60,837 nt of DNA, from the NCBI GenBank assembly GCA_017592665.1, contig JAGFNW010000045.1:1-60837 (forward strand), given 5' to 3'. Positions 41,778 through 50,214 of this stretch are shown here, piece by piece. The notes under the pieces are model-generated. The model was not told where the DNA came from and did no database searches. It saw only the letters and a list, made by a program, of their open reading frames with translations. The translations under genes and the position numbers were made by a program. The stretch is from Streptosporangiaceae bacterium NEAU-GS5 (lineage in GTDB: Bacteria > Actinomycetota > Actinomycetes > Streptosporangiales > Streptosporangiaceae). How positions within the stretch are numbered: the stretch's first letter is position 1; every line of letters starts with the position of its first letter.

Positions 41778-41990
41778 ATGGACAAGTTTGCGCCAGAAGC
41801 GCCGATGCTGGAGGACATCAAGCTCCTCACTACTGACGAGGCCTGCCGGGTGCTGCGGATCAGCCGATGGAAGCTATATGACCTCATCCGGCGAGGACGG
41901 ATCGGAACGGTGCGCATTGGGCGGCGGCGGTTCGTACCGCCTGAGGCGATCGCCGATCTGATTGGTCAGTCGCGCGAGGGGGCGATCTGA
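41778..41990 (+). CDS. xis: Excisionase-type helix-turn-helix protein
   Basis: A 70-residue MerR-like excisionase: LLTTDEACRVLRISRWKLYD followed by LIRRGRIGTVRIGRRRFVPP, the typical HTH_17 winged helix. Xis proteins bend DNA at attachment sites and steer integrase toward excision. The stop overlaps the integrase ATG (TGATG, 41988-41992), so the two are co-translated, as expected. The start follows an AT-rich stretch with little ribosome-site signal. Confidence 0.9.
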   Translation: MDKFAPEAPMLEDIKLLTTDEACRVLRISRWKLYDLIRRGRIGTVRIGRRRFVPPEAIADLIGQSREGAI

Positions 41991-43111
41991 TGGCCCGCGG
42001 GAGGAATGCGAGTGGTGAGGGGACGATCTACAAGCGACGCGACGGCCGGTGGGAGGGAGCGATCTACCTGACGACGACCGCTGGCATCAAGACGCGGCGG
42101 CGGGTCTATGGGCGCACCCGGGCGGAGGTGTACACCAAACTGACTCAGGAGAAGGCGCGAGCCGAGCAAGGCCTCTTGGTATCGGATCAGAACTGGAGCC
42201 TGGGCGCGTACCTTGATCACTGGCTCGAGAACGTGGTCAGGCGCACCAAGCGTCCTTCCACTTGCGCGCTGTATGAGTCCGTGATTCGCCTGTACCTCAA
42301 GCCTGGCTTGGGGCGGCGGCAGCTGAGTCGGCTGTCGGTCCCGATGGTGCAGGCGTACCTGAACGGACGTCTGGAGGCCGGCGACTCGGTGCACATGGTC
42401 TATAAGATCCGGACGGTTCTGAGCGCTGCCCTCACGTCAGCCGTTCGTGAAGAACTCCTCATCCGCAACGTTGCCCGACTGGTGGTCTTGCCGCCCTGGC
42501 CCCACAAGGAGCAGCAGAGCTGGTCAGCCGAGGAGGTGCGAACGTTCCTGCGGGCGGCGGAGTCTCACCCGCTCTATCCGGCCTTCTTGCTCCTGCTGAC
42601 GTATGGCCTGCGACGTGGTGAGGTCCTCGGACTGCGTTGGAGTGATATCTCCGCTGAAGACAACACCATCTACGTTCGTCAGCAGCTGCAGCGCGTGGGA
42701 CAGCAGCTCATCTTGGGGCCACTCAAGACGCCGGCCAGTCGCCGCAACCTGCCGCTTCTGCGGACCGTGCGCGAAGTTCTGGAAGATCACTTCAAGCGAC
42801 AGAGCCACCGCCCAATCGCGAATGATCTGGTCTTCACGACTTCTACCGGTCGACCCATAGAACCACGCAGTTTCGTGCGGTCATTTCAGCGGCTCTGCGT
42901 GGCGGCTGACGTGCGGCAAATCCGCGTCCACGATCTCCGACGAACAGTTGCCTCCCTCCTGAACAAGCTTGGCGTCTCTGCTCGCGACGCGCAGGTAATT
43001 CTTGGACACTCGCGACTCGCCGTCACGCTTGAGATTTATACCAACGTGGATCGTGAGAGTCGTGCCATCGCATTGGATCAGGTGCAAGGACTGCTCGCCG
43101 GGGATCGGTGA
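41990..43111 (+). CDS. int: Tyrosine recombinase / integrase of the conjugative element
   Basis: A 373-residue phage-type integrase. An N-terminal AP2-like arm (GEGTIYKRRDGRWEGAIYLT), a core-binding domain (about 70-160), and the catalytic domain with Arg in LLTYGLRRGEVLGLRW, HxxR in RVHDLRRTVASLLN, His in VILGHSRLAV and the nucleophile Tyr in EIYTNVDRESR. All catalytic residues are present. It inserts the element into a tRNA-3'-end-like site; such a fragment lies 85 nt downstream (43196-43230). Co-translated with Xis. Confidence 0.95.
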   Translation: MARGRNASGEGTIYKRRDGRWEGAIYLTTTAGIKTRRRVYGRTRAEVYTKLTQEKARAEQGLLVSDQNWSLGAYLDHWLENVVRRTKRPSTCALYESVIRLYLKPGLGRRQLSRLSVPMVQAYLNGRLEAGDSVHMVYKIRTVLSAALTSAVREELLIRNVARLVVLPPWPHKEQQSWSAEEVRTFLRAAESHPLYPAFLLLLTYGLRRGEVLGLRWSDISAEDNTIYVRQQLQRVGQQLILGPLKTPASRRNLPLLRTVREVLEDHFKRQSHRPIANDLVFTTSTGRPIEPRSFVRSFQRLCVAADVRQIRVHDLRRTVASLLNKLGVSARDAQVILGHSRLAVTLEIYTNVDRESRAIALDQVQGLLAGDR

Positions 43112-43195
43112 CGTTGCCGTCAACGTAGCCGTCAGCCACGCTCAAGCCGCAATGACGACGGTCCGATATAAAGAGAATTTTCAAAGAAATATATC

Positions 43196-43230
43196 TGGTG
43201 CGGGTACAGGGACTCAAACCCTGGACCTCC
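43196..43230 (-). other. tRNA-3'-end-like attachment site (att)
   Basis: Read on the minus strand, 35 nt include a T arm (CAGGG-TTTGAGT-CCCTG), a 3' acceptor strand TACCCGC, discriminator A and an encoded CCA. No matching 5' half (GCGGGTA) or anticodon arm is found upstream of it, so this is a tRNA 3' fragment, the usual attR/attL left by integration. tRNA identity could not be assigned and the second copy was not found in the window. Confidence 0.65.
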
Positions 43231-43620
43231 TCCTTGGCAAAATTGGCCATGCCTCGATCCGTTTTCCATTTACACTCGTCGGTGGTCGTGGGGGCTCGGG
43301 ACCGGAGGGCTCAATTAGCCTCTGTTGCCGTCAACTATGCCGTCATTTTGGCGCGTGCACTAGATATGGTTTCAGCAGCTCGCGGACAGAGATAGCGAGG
43401 CCTGGAGGGTGATCGGTTTGGTGGTAGGACGCTAACGCGACGCAACGCAAGCGACTCATGCTTTCCCTGAGTGTGATGTGGAGCCTGAGCACCATGTGGC
43501 TGCCATAACATTGTCTCTAAGTATTTCAGACTTCCATAACTTGAAATTCGGCCTCACCTTACGCGAACTCACGCAGCTACTCAAGGTCCAGGAGCTATTC
43601 TGGCGCAGAGGTGAGGATTG
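43231..43620. other. Intergenic stretch outside the integrated element
   Basis: 390 bases between the att site and the next gene, without a credible ORF, RNA gene or repeat. Short frames lack starts; the ribosome site for 43621 lies at its end. Confidence 0.4.
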
Positions 43621-45123
43621 ATGACGGTGGGTACATCTCTCGAAATCGCTGTTACGGGCGCAGCAACCGTATGGGTGTTGATCATAATAGGCTCCATGCG
43701 AGGCGCGCACTGGAGTCTGACCATCATTGGCCTGCTCGCCTTTGGATTCGGCATCCCGATCTCCCTCTTTCGCATGAGCGTATCATATGGGGACTATCTA
43801 ATCGCCGTCTTAATTATTACGACGCTAGCCGCGTTGGCGTTGCAGTTAATTGCTTTAAGAGCTAGCTCCTTCGTGGTAAACCTTCAACCAGTGGTCATGT
43901 GGATATCGGTCTTGTTGGCAGGCAGTCTTTGGCTACTGCGATATGGAGAATCCTCCTGGCTCTGGCTTTCGACGCGCTGGCTATGGCTAGCGGGGCCACT
44001 AGTTGTGTTGATTCTGGCCAGTGCCTTCATCGCTTTTGTGGATCGGCGTCTGACACAACGGAGCTGGGAAGCTCGGATCCGCACAGAACGCGAGCAAGAG
44101 AGAATCGCCAAATCGTTGCAGGAAGTAGAACGCAGCGCTGAAGAGGAAGCGAGGGCGAAGGAAGCTCGCAGGATCGAAGCGGAAAGGATGGAACATCAAA
44201 GCCGGGAAATGGCGCGATTTCTGCATGAGGAGGCCGAGAGAAAGGCGCGGCATCAAAAATTTGTCAGTCAGATACATGCCTTAGAGCGGGTTGTCAACAT
44301 TGAGCTGGCGGAAAAAATTCAATCGCTGGAGGACGCCGTCTCTGACGCCCGCACGATGTCTGCTGAAGAAATAACCGAGAGTGCCGCCAGATTCCTCGCA
44401 AGGCTATATAGCGAAAGCTCGGGCTTGTTGGGGAGATCCGTCCCACTGCGACAACTGGTCGATGACGGCTCGGCGCTAGGAGCGGCACTACTAAATGCTA
44501 TACACCTCGAACAAGATGGCCTGCTGGAGATATATAACCTGCACATAGTATATGTCACGCTGCCCGTTCCTGCGTTTGATGATGGCGCACACCTTGTCCG
44601 GTCATATCAGGTGGGTGAATGGTTCGCCACAAGAGCCACATACGACTTCAAGGAATACTCGAGGCCGGGTCATGTGGCGTGTGCCGAGCTATGGTGTGAG
44701 ACTGTATCGCTCACCAGGGCCGGCATAAATTTCTTAAGAGAAAACCAAATCAGAACGAAGACTCAAACGATCGGAGCAACGATTGTGCACGGTGACAGCT
44801 TTAACAATGTCCAACTCGGGCCACATGCCGTCCTTCAGAATAGATCGCGTATTGATAGTAGTCTATTCGCTCAGTCGGAAAATACGACTCGCTCGCTGGC
44901 GGGGGATGACGGGGCAGTCGCGCTACAGGAGCTGAAGACCGTCGTAGAAGCCTCTGGGAATCGGAAAGCTATCGATCTCTTCGACCGACTCATCGAGGAA
45001 CTACATCGCAATGAGCCCAACAGAACGATCATCAAGGCATTCTGGAATGGGCTCGTTGAGGCGCTACCTACCGTTAACGGGCTAGTTGAAATCGGCGCAA
45101 AGCTCGCGGGTATATTTTCCTAA
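43621..45123 (+). CDS. Five-TM membrane protein with coiled coil and unknown C-terminal domain
   Basis: A 500-residue protein with five hydrophobic helices in the first 145 residues (VTGAATVWVLIIIGSM; WSLTIIGLLAFGFGIPI; LIAVLIITTLAALALQL; VMWISVLLAGSLWLL; AGPLVVLILASAFIAF). A strongly charged coiled coil (about 150-220; EEEARAKEARRIEAERMEHQ) and a mixed C-terminal domain ending with GNRKAIDLFDRLIEELHRNE ... IIKAFWNGLVEALP follow. The tail resembles helical C-termini found on other actinobacterial accessory proteins. Function unknown. ATG 43621 after GAGGTGAGG is used. Confidence 0.75.
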   Translation: MTVGTSLEIAVTGAATVWVLIIIGSMRGAHWSLTIIGLLAFGFGIPISLFRMSVSYGDYLIAVLIITTLAALALQLIALRASSFVVNLQPVVMWISVLLAGSLWLLRYGESSWLWLSTRWLWLAGPLVVLILASAFIAFVDRRLTQRSWEARIRTEREQERIAKSLQEVERSAEEEARAKEARRIEAERMEHQSREMARFLHEEAERKARHQKFVSQIHALERVVNIELAEKIQSLEDAVSDARTMSAEEITESAARFLARLYSESSGLLGRSVPLRQLVDDGSALGAALLNAIHLEQDGLLEIYNLHIVYVTLPVPAFDDGAHLVRSYQVGEWFATRATYDFKEYSRPGHVACAELWCETVSLTRAGINFLRENQIRTKTQTIGATIVHGDSFNNVQLGPHAVLQNRSRIDSSLFAQSENTTRSLAGDDGAVALQELKTVVEASGNRKAIDLFDRLIEELHRNEPNRTIIKAFWNGLVEALPTVNGLVEIGAKLAGIFS

Positions 45124-45323
45124 CCCAGCAGGTTAATAAATTGTTCCCGCGTGCCAGCGCTCGGAACCGTTGCCTGAGTGGTGGGGCGCAACTTGGCCAT
45201 GCTTGCCGAGCGGTCGCAGCTGGTGAGGGGCCATATGGCTCCACGAGAGCTTTCGTTTCGCCCGATCTGGGCCGAGTCCTGCGGATAGCCACATAGCTAT
45301 ATGCCCTGACTACCCGAAATCGT

Positions 45324-45335
45324 TACGATTACTTC
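45324..45335 (+). promoter_or_regulatory. TAnnnT -10 box for the NACHT gene
   Basis: TACGAT (45324-45329) then 6 nt to GTG 45336: a leaderless layout. No ribosome site is present, which supports GTG as the true start. Confidence 0.5.
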
Positions 45336-48300
45336 GTGCTAGACAGACAGCGAAAGAAGACCCGGAACACCATCCTGTTAGGGCTCAGCGTCGCCTTCAT
45401 TGCTCTGGCGGGGTGGATGATCAGCGCCGATCTTGCCGAAAACGACTCACGCGCGAGTGTCATCAGCCTTTTTGTTGGACTAGCTGCCCTCTTAGTTGCG
45501 GTAGCCGATTACCTGCGGGGAAGGCGACAGGCGCCCGCGGGGCCGCGAGAACTGGCCGTGGATCTGGCTGCGACCGTGGATGAGCAGTGGCGAGACGAGG
45601 CCAAGGCGCGCGGGCTTATGGATGTGGGCGTCCTCCCGCTGACTTGGTCAGCCACCGAACGTGATGTCAGTGACAACTCTGCTGCTCTGATGGGGAACCT
45701 GGGCGCCGGCCGTGTGGTGCGTTTGCGGTTTGACGGCCGTATAGAAGGCGGGTTCGCTGAGGCCACGCGCCAACTGGCGGTTGAATATCAGCGAGTGCCC
45801 AGTGGACGACTCGTCATTTTGGGCGAGCCGGGCGCGGGCAAGAGTGTGCTCGCGGTCCTGTTGACGCTAGGTCTTCTCGCCAGCGATGACCGACGACCGG
45901 GTGCCCCTGTGCCGACTCTCCTAGCGGCCTCCTCATGGGATCCGCTCAGTGAGTCGATGGATGAGTGGGTCGTCCAGACGCTGGCGACGTCGTATTACAA
46001 CGGACAACGTCAGATTCCTCAGTTGCTCAATGATCGAGGTTTGGTGCTACCAGTCATCGACGGGCTGGACGAGATTCCGGAGTCGATGCGGCGCAGCGCC
46101 GTACGTGAGATCAGTAAGGCGATCGGACGCGAACGACCGGTGATTATCACCTGTCGCTCGGTTGAGTACGAGGACGTCATCAGCGGAGGTGCGCCCGTGT
46201 TGCGGCGAGCTCCCGTGATAGAGGTTGCTCCCCTATCGGCCCAGGACGTCATCGCATACCTGGCCGAGGTGGACTGGCCGGATGGCACCGAGTGGGAAGC
46301 GGTCTTTGCGGGATTGCGGAGCTCACCCGATAGCCCGGTTGGTACTTCACTATCTACGCCACTGATGGTGTCAATGGCCAGGCGGGCCTACCAAGGTGGT
46401 GGCAATCCGACCGAGCTTCTCGACACCACACGGTTTGCCAGCAGGCACGCGGTGGAGGATGAGCTCATCGATCGGATGATCCAGGCGGCTTACCACCATC
46501 CTGCGCATCGGCGAACCAACACGAGGTGGGACGCTGGCAAGGCCTGGAACTGGTTGGTCTTTCTGGCCCGATATATGCATCAGTACCGCGAACGCGACCT
46601 TGCGTGGTGGCTGCTGAGCCAGCGCCTGCTATCGCCATGGGTCGCCCCGGGGATCGGCCTAGCCGCTGGATTGATATTCCTGAGTATCTGGGTAGGCGTG
46701 ACCATATTTGGAGGGGAGGACCTGTATTTCATATCGTCTGGCTTAACGTCGAGCGTCGTCTATGTGGTGCTTGCAATGGTGGCATGGTTTGTTGGCGCGA
46801 GTCGCGCGCCGGGACGGCTCGCGTTCCGCTCCACCGGATCGTGGGTCAGGCTACGCCGCGGCTTTAGTAACGGCGTCCGCCTGGCCGCCTTCGTGTTCGT
46901 GCCAATAATGGCTATCCTCGCCTTCCTAACTCTGTCCGAACCCTCACGCGCGTCGTTTGCAGTCTCGACCTATTGGTCGGATCTCATGATGCTGGCTGGG
47001 TTTGGGGTGGTGGTCGGCCTGGCGCTAGCTGCACACAGCTGGCTGGATGCCCCACCGGCACGTTCCGCGCAAGCCAGCCCTCTTGCGTTCCTACGCCAGG
47101 ACCGACGCTCGTCGCTGGTCGGGGCCATCGCTGCGGGCGGGATCATGGTGCTGATCACGCCCAGCGCACTGACGCTTACCGGCGTGGTCGCCGATCTGAC
47201 GCGTGCGGTTGGCACTGGCTGGTCTGGCGAACCCAGTATCGGTGAGCTTGTTGGGGCTAACCAGAACGTAATCGACATCGACGAAGCTTTGGTTTGGCAG
47301 CTGCGCGCCTTGGTAGGCCTAGGGTTCGCATTCCTGATCTTGTTGACCCGGGCATGGCCACGCCTGGTCGTGGCTCGCTTAATTCTTGCGGCACAGGGTC
47401 GCTTGCCCCTGCGCCTCATGAGATTTCTCGCTCATGCCAGAGAGCAGGAGCTGCTACGACAATCCGGGGGTCTCTACCAGTTTCGGCATATACGGGTGCA
47501 GGAATGGCTGGCTACACAACCCCATTTCAATACCGACCGTCTACACCTCGCTCGACGCAAAGCGAGACGGCTGAGGCGCGTACTACTCGTTATAAGCGCG
47601 GTAGGCGCAATTATTGGATGGAACTTCCTCATGGGCCTTCTACCGAAGGACCAATCGATTGCGACTTTGGCCGCTCTCGGGTCTGTGGAGTTCAGCCCAG
47701 ATGGACACACCATAGCTGTGAATAACAACAGCACGGTCACTCTGTGGGATTGGGGTAGCACAACCAACCGGCCACACCGACGTCATACGCTGCCAGCAGG
47801 GCCGGACTCGACTGTGACATTTAGTCCGGACTCAAGCGTGCTTGCAATTGTGAATGCGGATTCAGAGGGTTATGACAACAGTATATATTACATCAGTCTT
47901 TGGGATACTGTTACCGGCCAGCATGGCCGAGACTTCATCGTGCATTGGCACAGCTATGACAATCCGCCAGTGGCTTTCAGTCCAGATGGTCGCATGCTGG
48001 CGGTAGTCAATGACGAGACCTCATACAACTTTACCCGCCCAATGCTTAACTTAACCTCGGTATACAGCGTCCGCCTATGGGACACCGTGACCGGATTCGA
48101 GATTAGACTGCTGCATGGGCCGTTCTACTCGGTCCCGGATATCGCGTTTAGTCCGGACGATGATCACACCCTAATTATTGGAGAAACCGATGCCTTCAGC
48201 TCCAACGTCGAGCTGTGGGATACGGCGACAGGGCGCGAGCGTGGTTGGCCCGTTCAGGGGGGCGGGCGTGTCACGTCAGCCGCCTTCACACCGGATGGGC

Positions 48301-48965
48301 GTACGGTGGCCTCGGTAAGCTGGCTTAGCGGAAGTGTATGGCTTTGGGATGCTATCTCCGAAAAGCCACGCCTGCGGCTGTCATTTGGCGCCGCGCCCCT
48401 TTACAACGTCTCTTTCTTGACGATTAGCCCTGACGGCCGAAGGCTCGTCACCGTAGGTTACGACAAGAACTGGGACCCGCTCTTGTGGCTCTGGGATATT
48501 CCGAGCGGCCGACCGATCCGGCAACTCAGCCCCGATGACAGCAAGCTCGACAAGGTAATCGAGATTGCCTTCAGCCCGGATGGGAGCACGTTTGCCATCG
48601 TCAAAGAGAACAGCAGCAATGAAGCCGACAACTCTGGTGTGTGGTTATGGAATGCGCGCAATGGCCGGCAGATCCGCCGACTCGCTATCCCCAGTGGACC
48701 AATCCGCGGCGTATCCTCGGTCACATTCAGCCCAGACGGCAAGACGTTCGCCACTGATGCGCTTGACTACAGCCAAGACCCGGACCGTGGCGATGCGGAG
48801 GATATCTGGCTATGGGACCGTTCGGGCCAGCCTCGCTATCGGCCTAATGGGCACCTTGGGCCTATAGAGTCACTAGCCTTCAACGGCAACGGCCGTGCCT
48901 TGGCCACTGCGAGCGAGGACGGCACAATCAGGATTTGGGATCCGTATCTTGTCATGCATAAGTAG
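45336..48965 (+). CDS. NACHT-type STAND ATPase with membrane domain and WD40 propeller
   Basis: A 1209-residue protein. Two N-terminal helices (NTILLGLSVAFIALAGWMIS; VISLFVGLAALLVAVADYL) precede a NACHT ATPase: Walker A GEPGAGKSVLAVLL (about residue 165) and Walker B VLPVIDGLDEIPE (about 238). Residues ~430-760 contain six or more hydrophobic helices (APGIGLAAGLIFLSIWVGVT; VRLAAFVFVPIMAILAFL; LVGLGFAFLILLTRAWP and others). A C-terminal propeller (about 780-1209) has WD40-type repeats such as VEFSPDGHTIAVNNNSTVTL and VTFSPDGKTFATDALDYS. A membrane sensor-switch is implied. GTG 45336 is a leaderless start. Confidence 0.9.
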   Translation: MLDRQRKKTRNTILLGLSVAFIALAGWMISADLAENDSRASVISLFVGLAALLVAVADYLRGRRQAPAGPRELAVDLAATVDEQWRDEAKARGLMDVGVLPLTWSATERDVSDNSAALMGNLGAGRVVRLRFDGRIEGGFAEATRQLAVEYQRVPSGRLVILGEPGAGKSVLAVLLTLGLLASDDRRPGAPVPTLLAASSWDPLSESMDEWVVQTLATSYYNGQRQIPQLLNDRGLVLPVIDGLDEIPESMRRSAVREISKAIGRERPVIITCRSVEYEDVISGGAPVLRRAPVIEVAPLSAQDVIAYLAEVDWPDGTEWEAVFAGLRSSPDSPVGTSLSTPLMVSMARRAYQGGGNPTELLDTTRFASRHAVEDELIDRMIQAAYHHPAHRRTNTRWDAGKAWNWLVFLARYMHQYRERDLAWWLLSQRLLSPWVAPGIGLAAGLIFLSIWVGVTIFGGEDLYFISSGLTSSVVYVVLAMVAWFVGASRAPGRLAFRSTGSWVRLRRGFSNGVRLAAFVFVPIMAILAFLTLSEPSRASFAVSTYWSDLMMLAGFGVVVGLALAAHSWLDAPPARSAQASPLAFLRQDRRSSLVGAIAAGGIMVLITPSALTLTGVVADLTRAVGTGWSGEPSIGELVGANQNVIDIDEALVWQLRALVGLGFAFLILLTRAWPRLVVARLILAAQGRLPLRLMRFLAHAREQELLRQSGGLYQFRHIRVQEWLATQPHFNTDRLHLARRKARRLRRVLLVISAVGAIIGWNFLMGLLPKDQSIATLAALGSVEFSPDGHTIAVNNNSTVTLWDWGSTTNRPHRRHTLPAGPDSTVTFSPDSSVLAIVNADSEGYDNSIYYISLWDTVTGQHGRDFIVHWHSYDNPPVAFSPDGRMLAVVNDETSYNFTRPMLNLTSVYSVRLWDTVTGFEIRLLHGPFYSVPDIAFSPDDDHTLIIGETDAFSSNVELWDTATGRERGWPVQGGGRVTSAAFTPDGRTVASVSWLSGSVWLWDAISEKPRLRLSFGAAPLYNVSFLTISPDGRRLVTVGYDKNWDPLLWLWDIPSGRPIRQLSPDDSKLDKVIEIAFSPDGSTFAIVKENSSNEADNSGVWLWNARNGRQIRRLAIPSGPIRGVSSVTFSPDGKTFATDALDYSQDPDRGDAEDIWLWDRSGQPRYRPNGHLGPIESLAFNGNGRALATASEDGTIRIWDPYLVMHK

Positions 48966-49062
48966 CTATTTTGAACTCCAGTGCCTCTCATTTGAGCTGG
49001 TTGCGGCGCCCGATGGCGTAGGTGGTTACAAGCCTTCGATTGGATGATCCTCCCGGACTCAC

Positions 49063-49102
49063 GCCTCACTGCCTGCGTGTTCCGTCGCGCAGGCAGTGAG
49101 GC
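49063..49102 (+). terminator. Intrinsic-type terminator after the NACHT gene
   Basis: GCCTCACTGCCTGCG (49063-49077) pairs perfectly over 15 bp with CGCAGGCAGTGAGGC (49088-49102). It lies about 100 nt after the stop at 48965 and shows that translation of the next gene starts downstream of 49102. Confidence 0.75.
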
Positions 49103-49170
49103 TGTTGACACCTGCCGAGGGCAGGAAACCCCCTCGCTCGATGAACCTTCGGCCAGTAGGGTCAGGCGTC

Positions 49171-50166
49171 GTGACCCAGCGCGATGATTTCACTGAAGAG
49201 CCACACGAGCCTGGCGAGCATGACGCGGGCACTATACGTATCTCCGACCTGAATGCACTCGCGGGCGGCGACCACATCACGGGTGTTGAGCAGGCATGGA
49301 GCGAGGGTCTACTCGGGAACGTCCGGCCTTTGATAGACGATCTCTCGCGCTCATTCGCCAATGACGTCGGGCAGACTCTCGGATTGATCATCGCTGAGAT
49401 GAATCGGAAGGTCACGAGCCAGTTCGAGTCGATCGCTCGGGAGTTCGAGGTCGGCCTCCATCATTACTTCGCTAAGCTGCAGCCGGACTTCGAGCAGATC
49501 TCAGAGTGGGTCGAGGAGAAGATCCCGCCGAACTGGCTCGGTGCCGACTACAACCTGGAGAAGGTCGAAGAGATCGTCTCCCGCGACGGCATCCCCATAA
49601 CGTGGGTCCCTCGGGCGCAGATCGTCACTGAGCTCATGCAGGCGTCGGATCGTGCTGGGCGGGTAGCGATCTTGGTGCTACGTCGTGAAGAGGTGATGCA
49701 GGACTGCCTTGACTGCCTGGATGGCGTCAGCCACAGAAGGCTCCGTGAGCCAGCCGCGATGGCGAGCAAGGCAATCGCTGCCTGGCGCGATGGCCACGAT
49801 GAGGCGGCTCAGACATTGGCGGCTTGTATAACCGAGGCGCTGATCGTGCGTGTTTGGGGGAAGACCGGCGTCGCTAAGAATAAGGCGACGATCGACTGGG
49901 ACAGTCTCACCTTCGGTCGGCTCAAGATGGCAGCGGCGATGGCTCCCATCGTGCGCTTCTATACCCCGTGGTGGCCGAGTAGCGGACTGCCACCCCTCAC
50001 CGAGCTGAGCCGGCACACGACGGTGCACTGGCCGTCGCCGGTGCAGTGCAATGCGAAGAACTGCACGATCGCCATTATGCTGCTGTGTTCTTTGATCCGA
50101 GCATTGCACGAACAGCTCATTGACCATGAAGCGCGGCTTCCAAAGGCGGCCGGGAAAGCGATCTAG
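49171..50166 (+). CDS. Hypothetical protein
   Basis: A 331-residue soluble protein. An acidic N-terminus leads to a helical region (VRPLIDDLSRSFANDVGQTL; LHHYFAKLQPDFEQISEWVE) and a C-terminal domain with SRHTTVHWPSPVQCN followed by a hydrophobic helix (IAIMLLCSLIRALHEQLIDH), a pattern also seen at the end of other actinobacterial proteins of unknown role. GTG 49171, 8 nt after TAGGGT (49157-49162), is preferred to earlier starts that run into the terminator. Not recognised. Confidence 0.68.
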   Translation: MTQRDDFTEEPHEPGEHDAGTIRISDLNALAGGDHITGVEQAWSEGLLGNVRPLIDDLSRSFANDVGQTLGLIIAEMNRKVTSQFESIAREFEVGLHHYFAKLQPDFEQISEWVEEKIPPNWLGADYNLEKVEEIVSRDGIPITWVPRAQIVTELMQASDRAGRVAILVLRREEVMQDCLDCLDGVSHRRLREPAAMASKAIAAWRDGHDEAAQTLAACITEALIVRVWGKTGVAKNKATIDWDSLTFGRLKMAAAMAPIVRFYTPWWPSSGLPPLTELSRHTTVHWPSPVQCNAKNCTIAIMLLCSLIRALHEQLIDHEARLPKAAGKAI

Positions 50167-50214
50167 ACTGCTTCTTGGATCAGTTCCCTCGATCGGCCCA
50201 TGGCGCCGAACTAT

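Noticed and set aside
43440-43530. A possible tRNA on the minus strand (frame reading MAATWCSGSTSHSGK)
   Set aside because: The frame hints at tRNA-like sequence, but no acceptor, D or anticodon stems pair.
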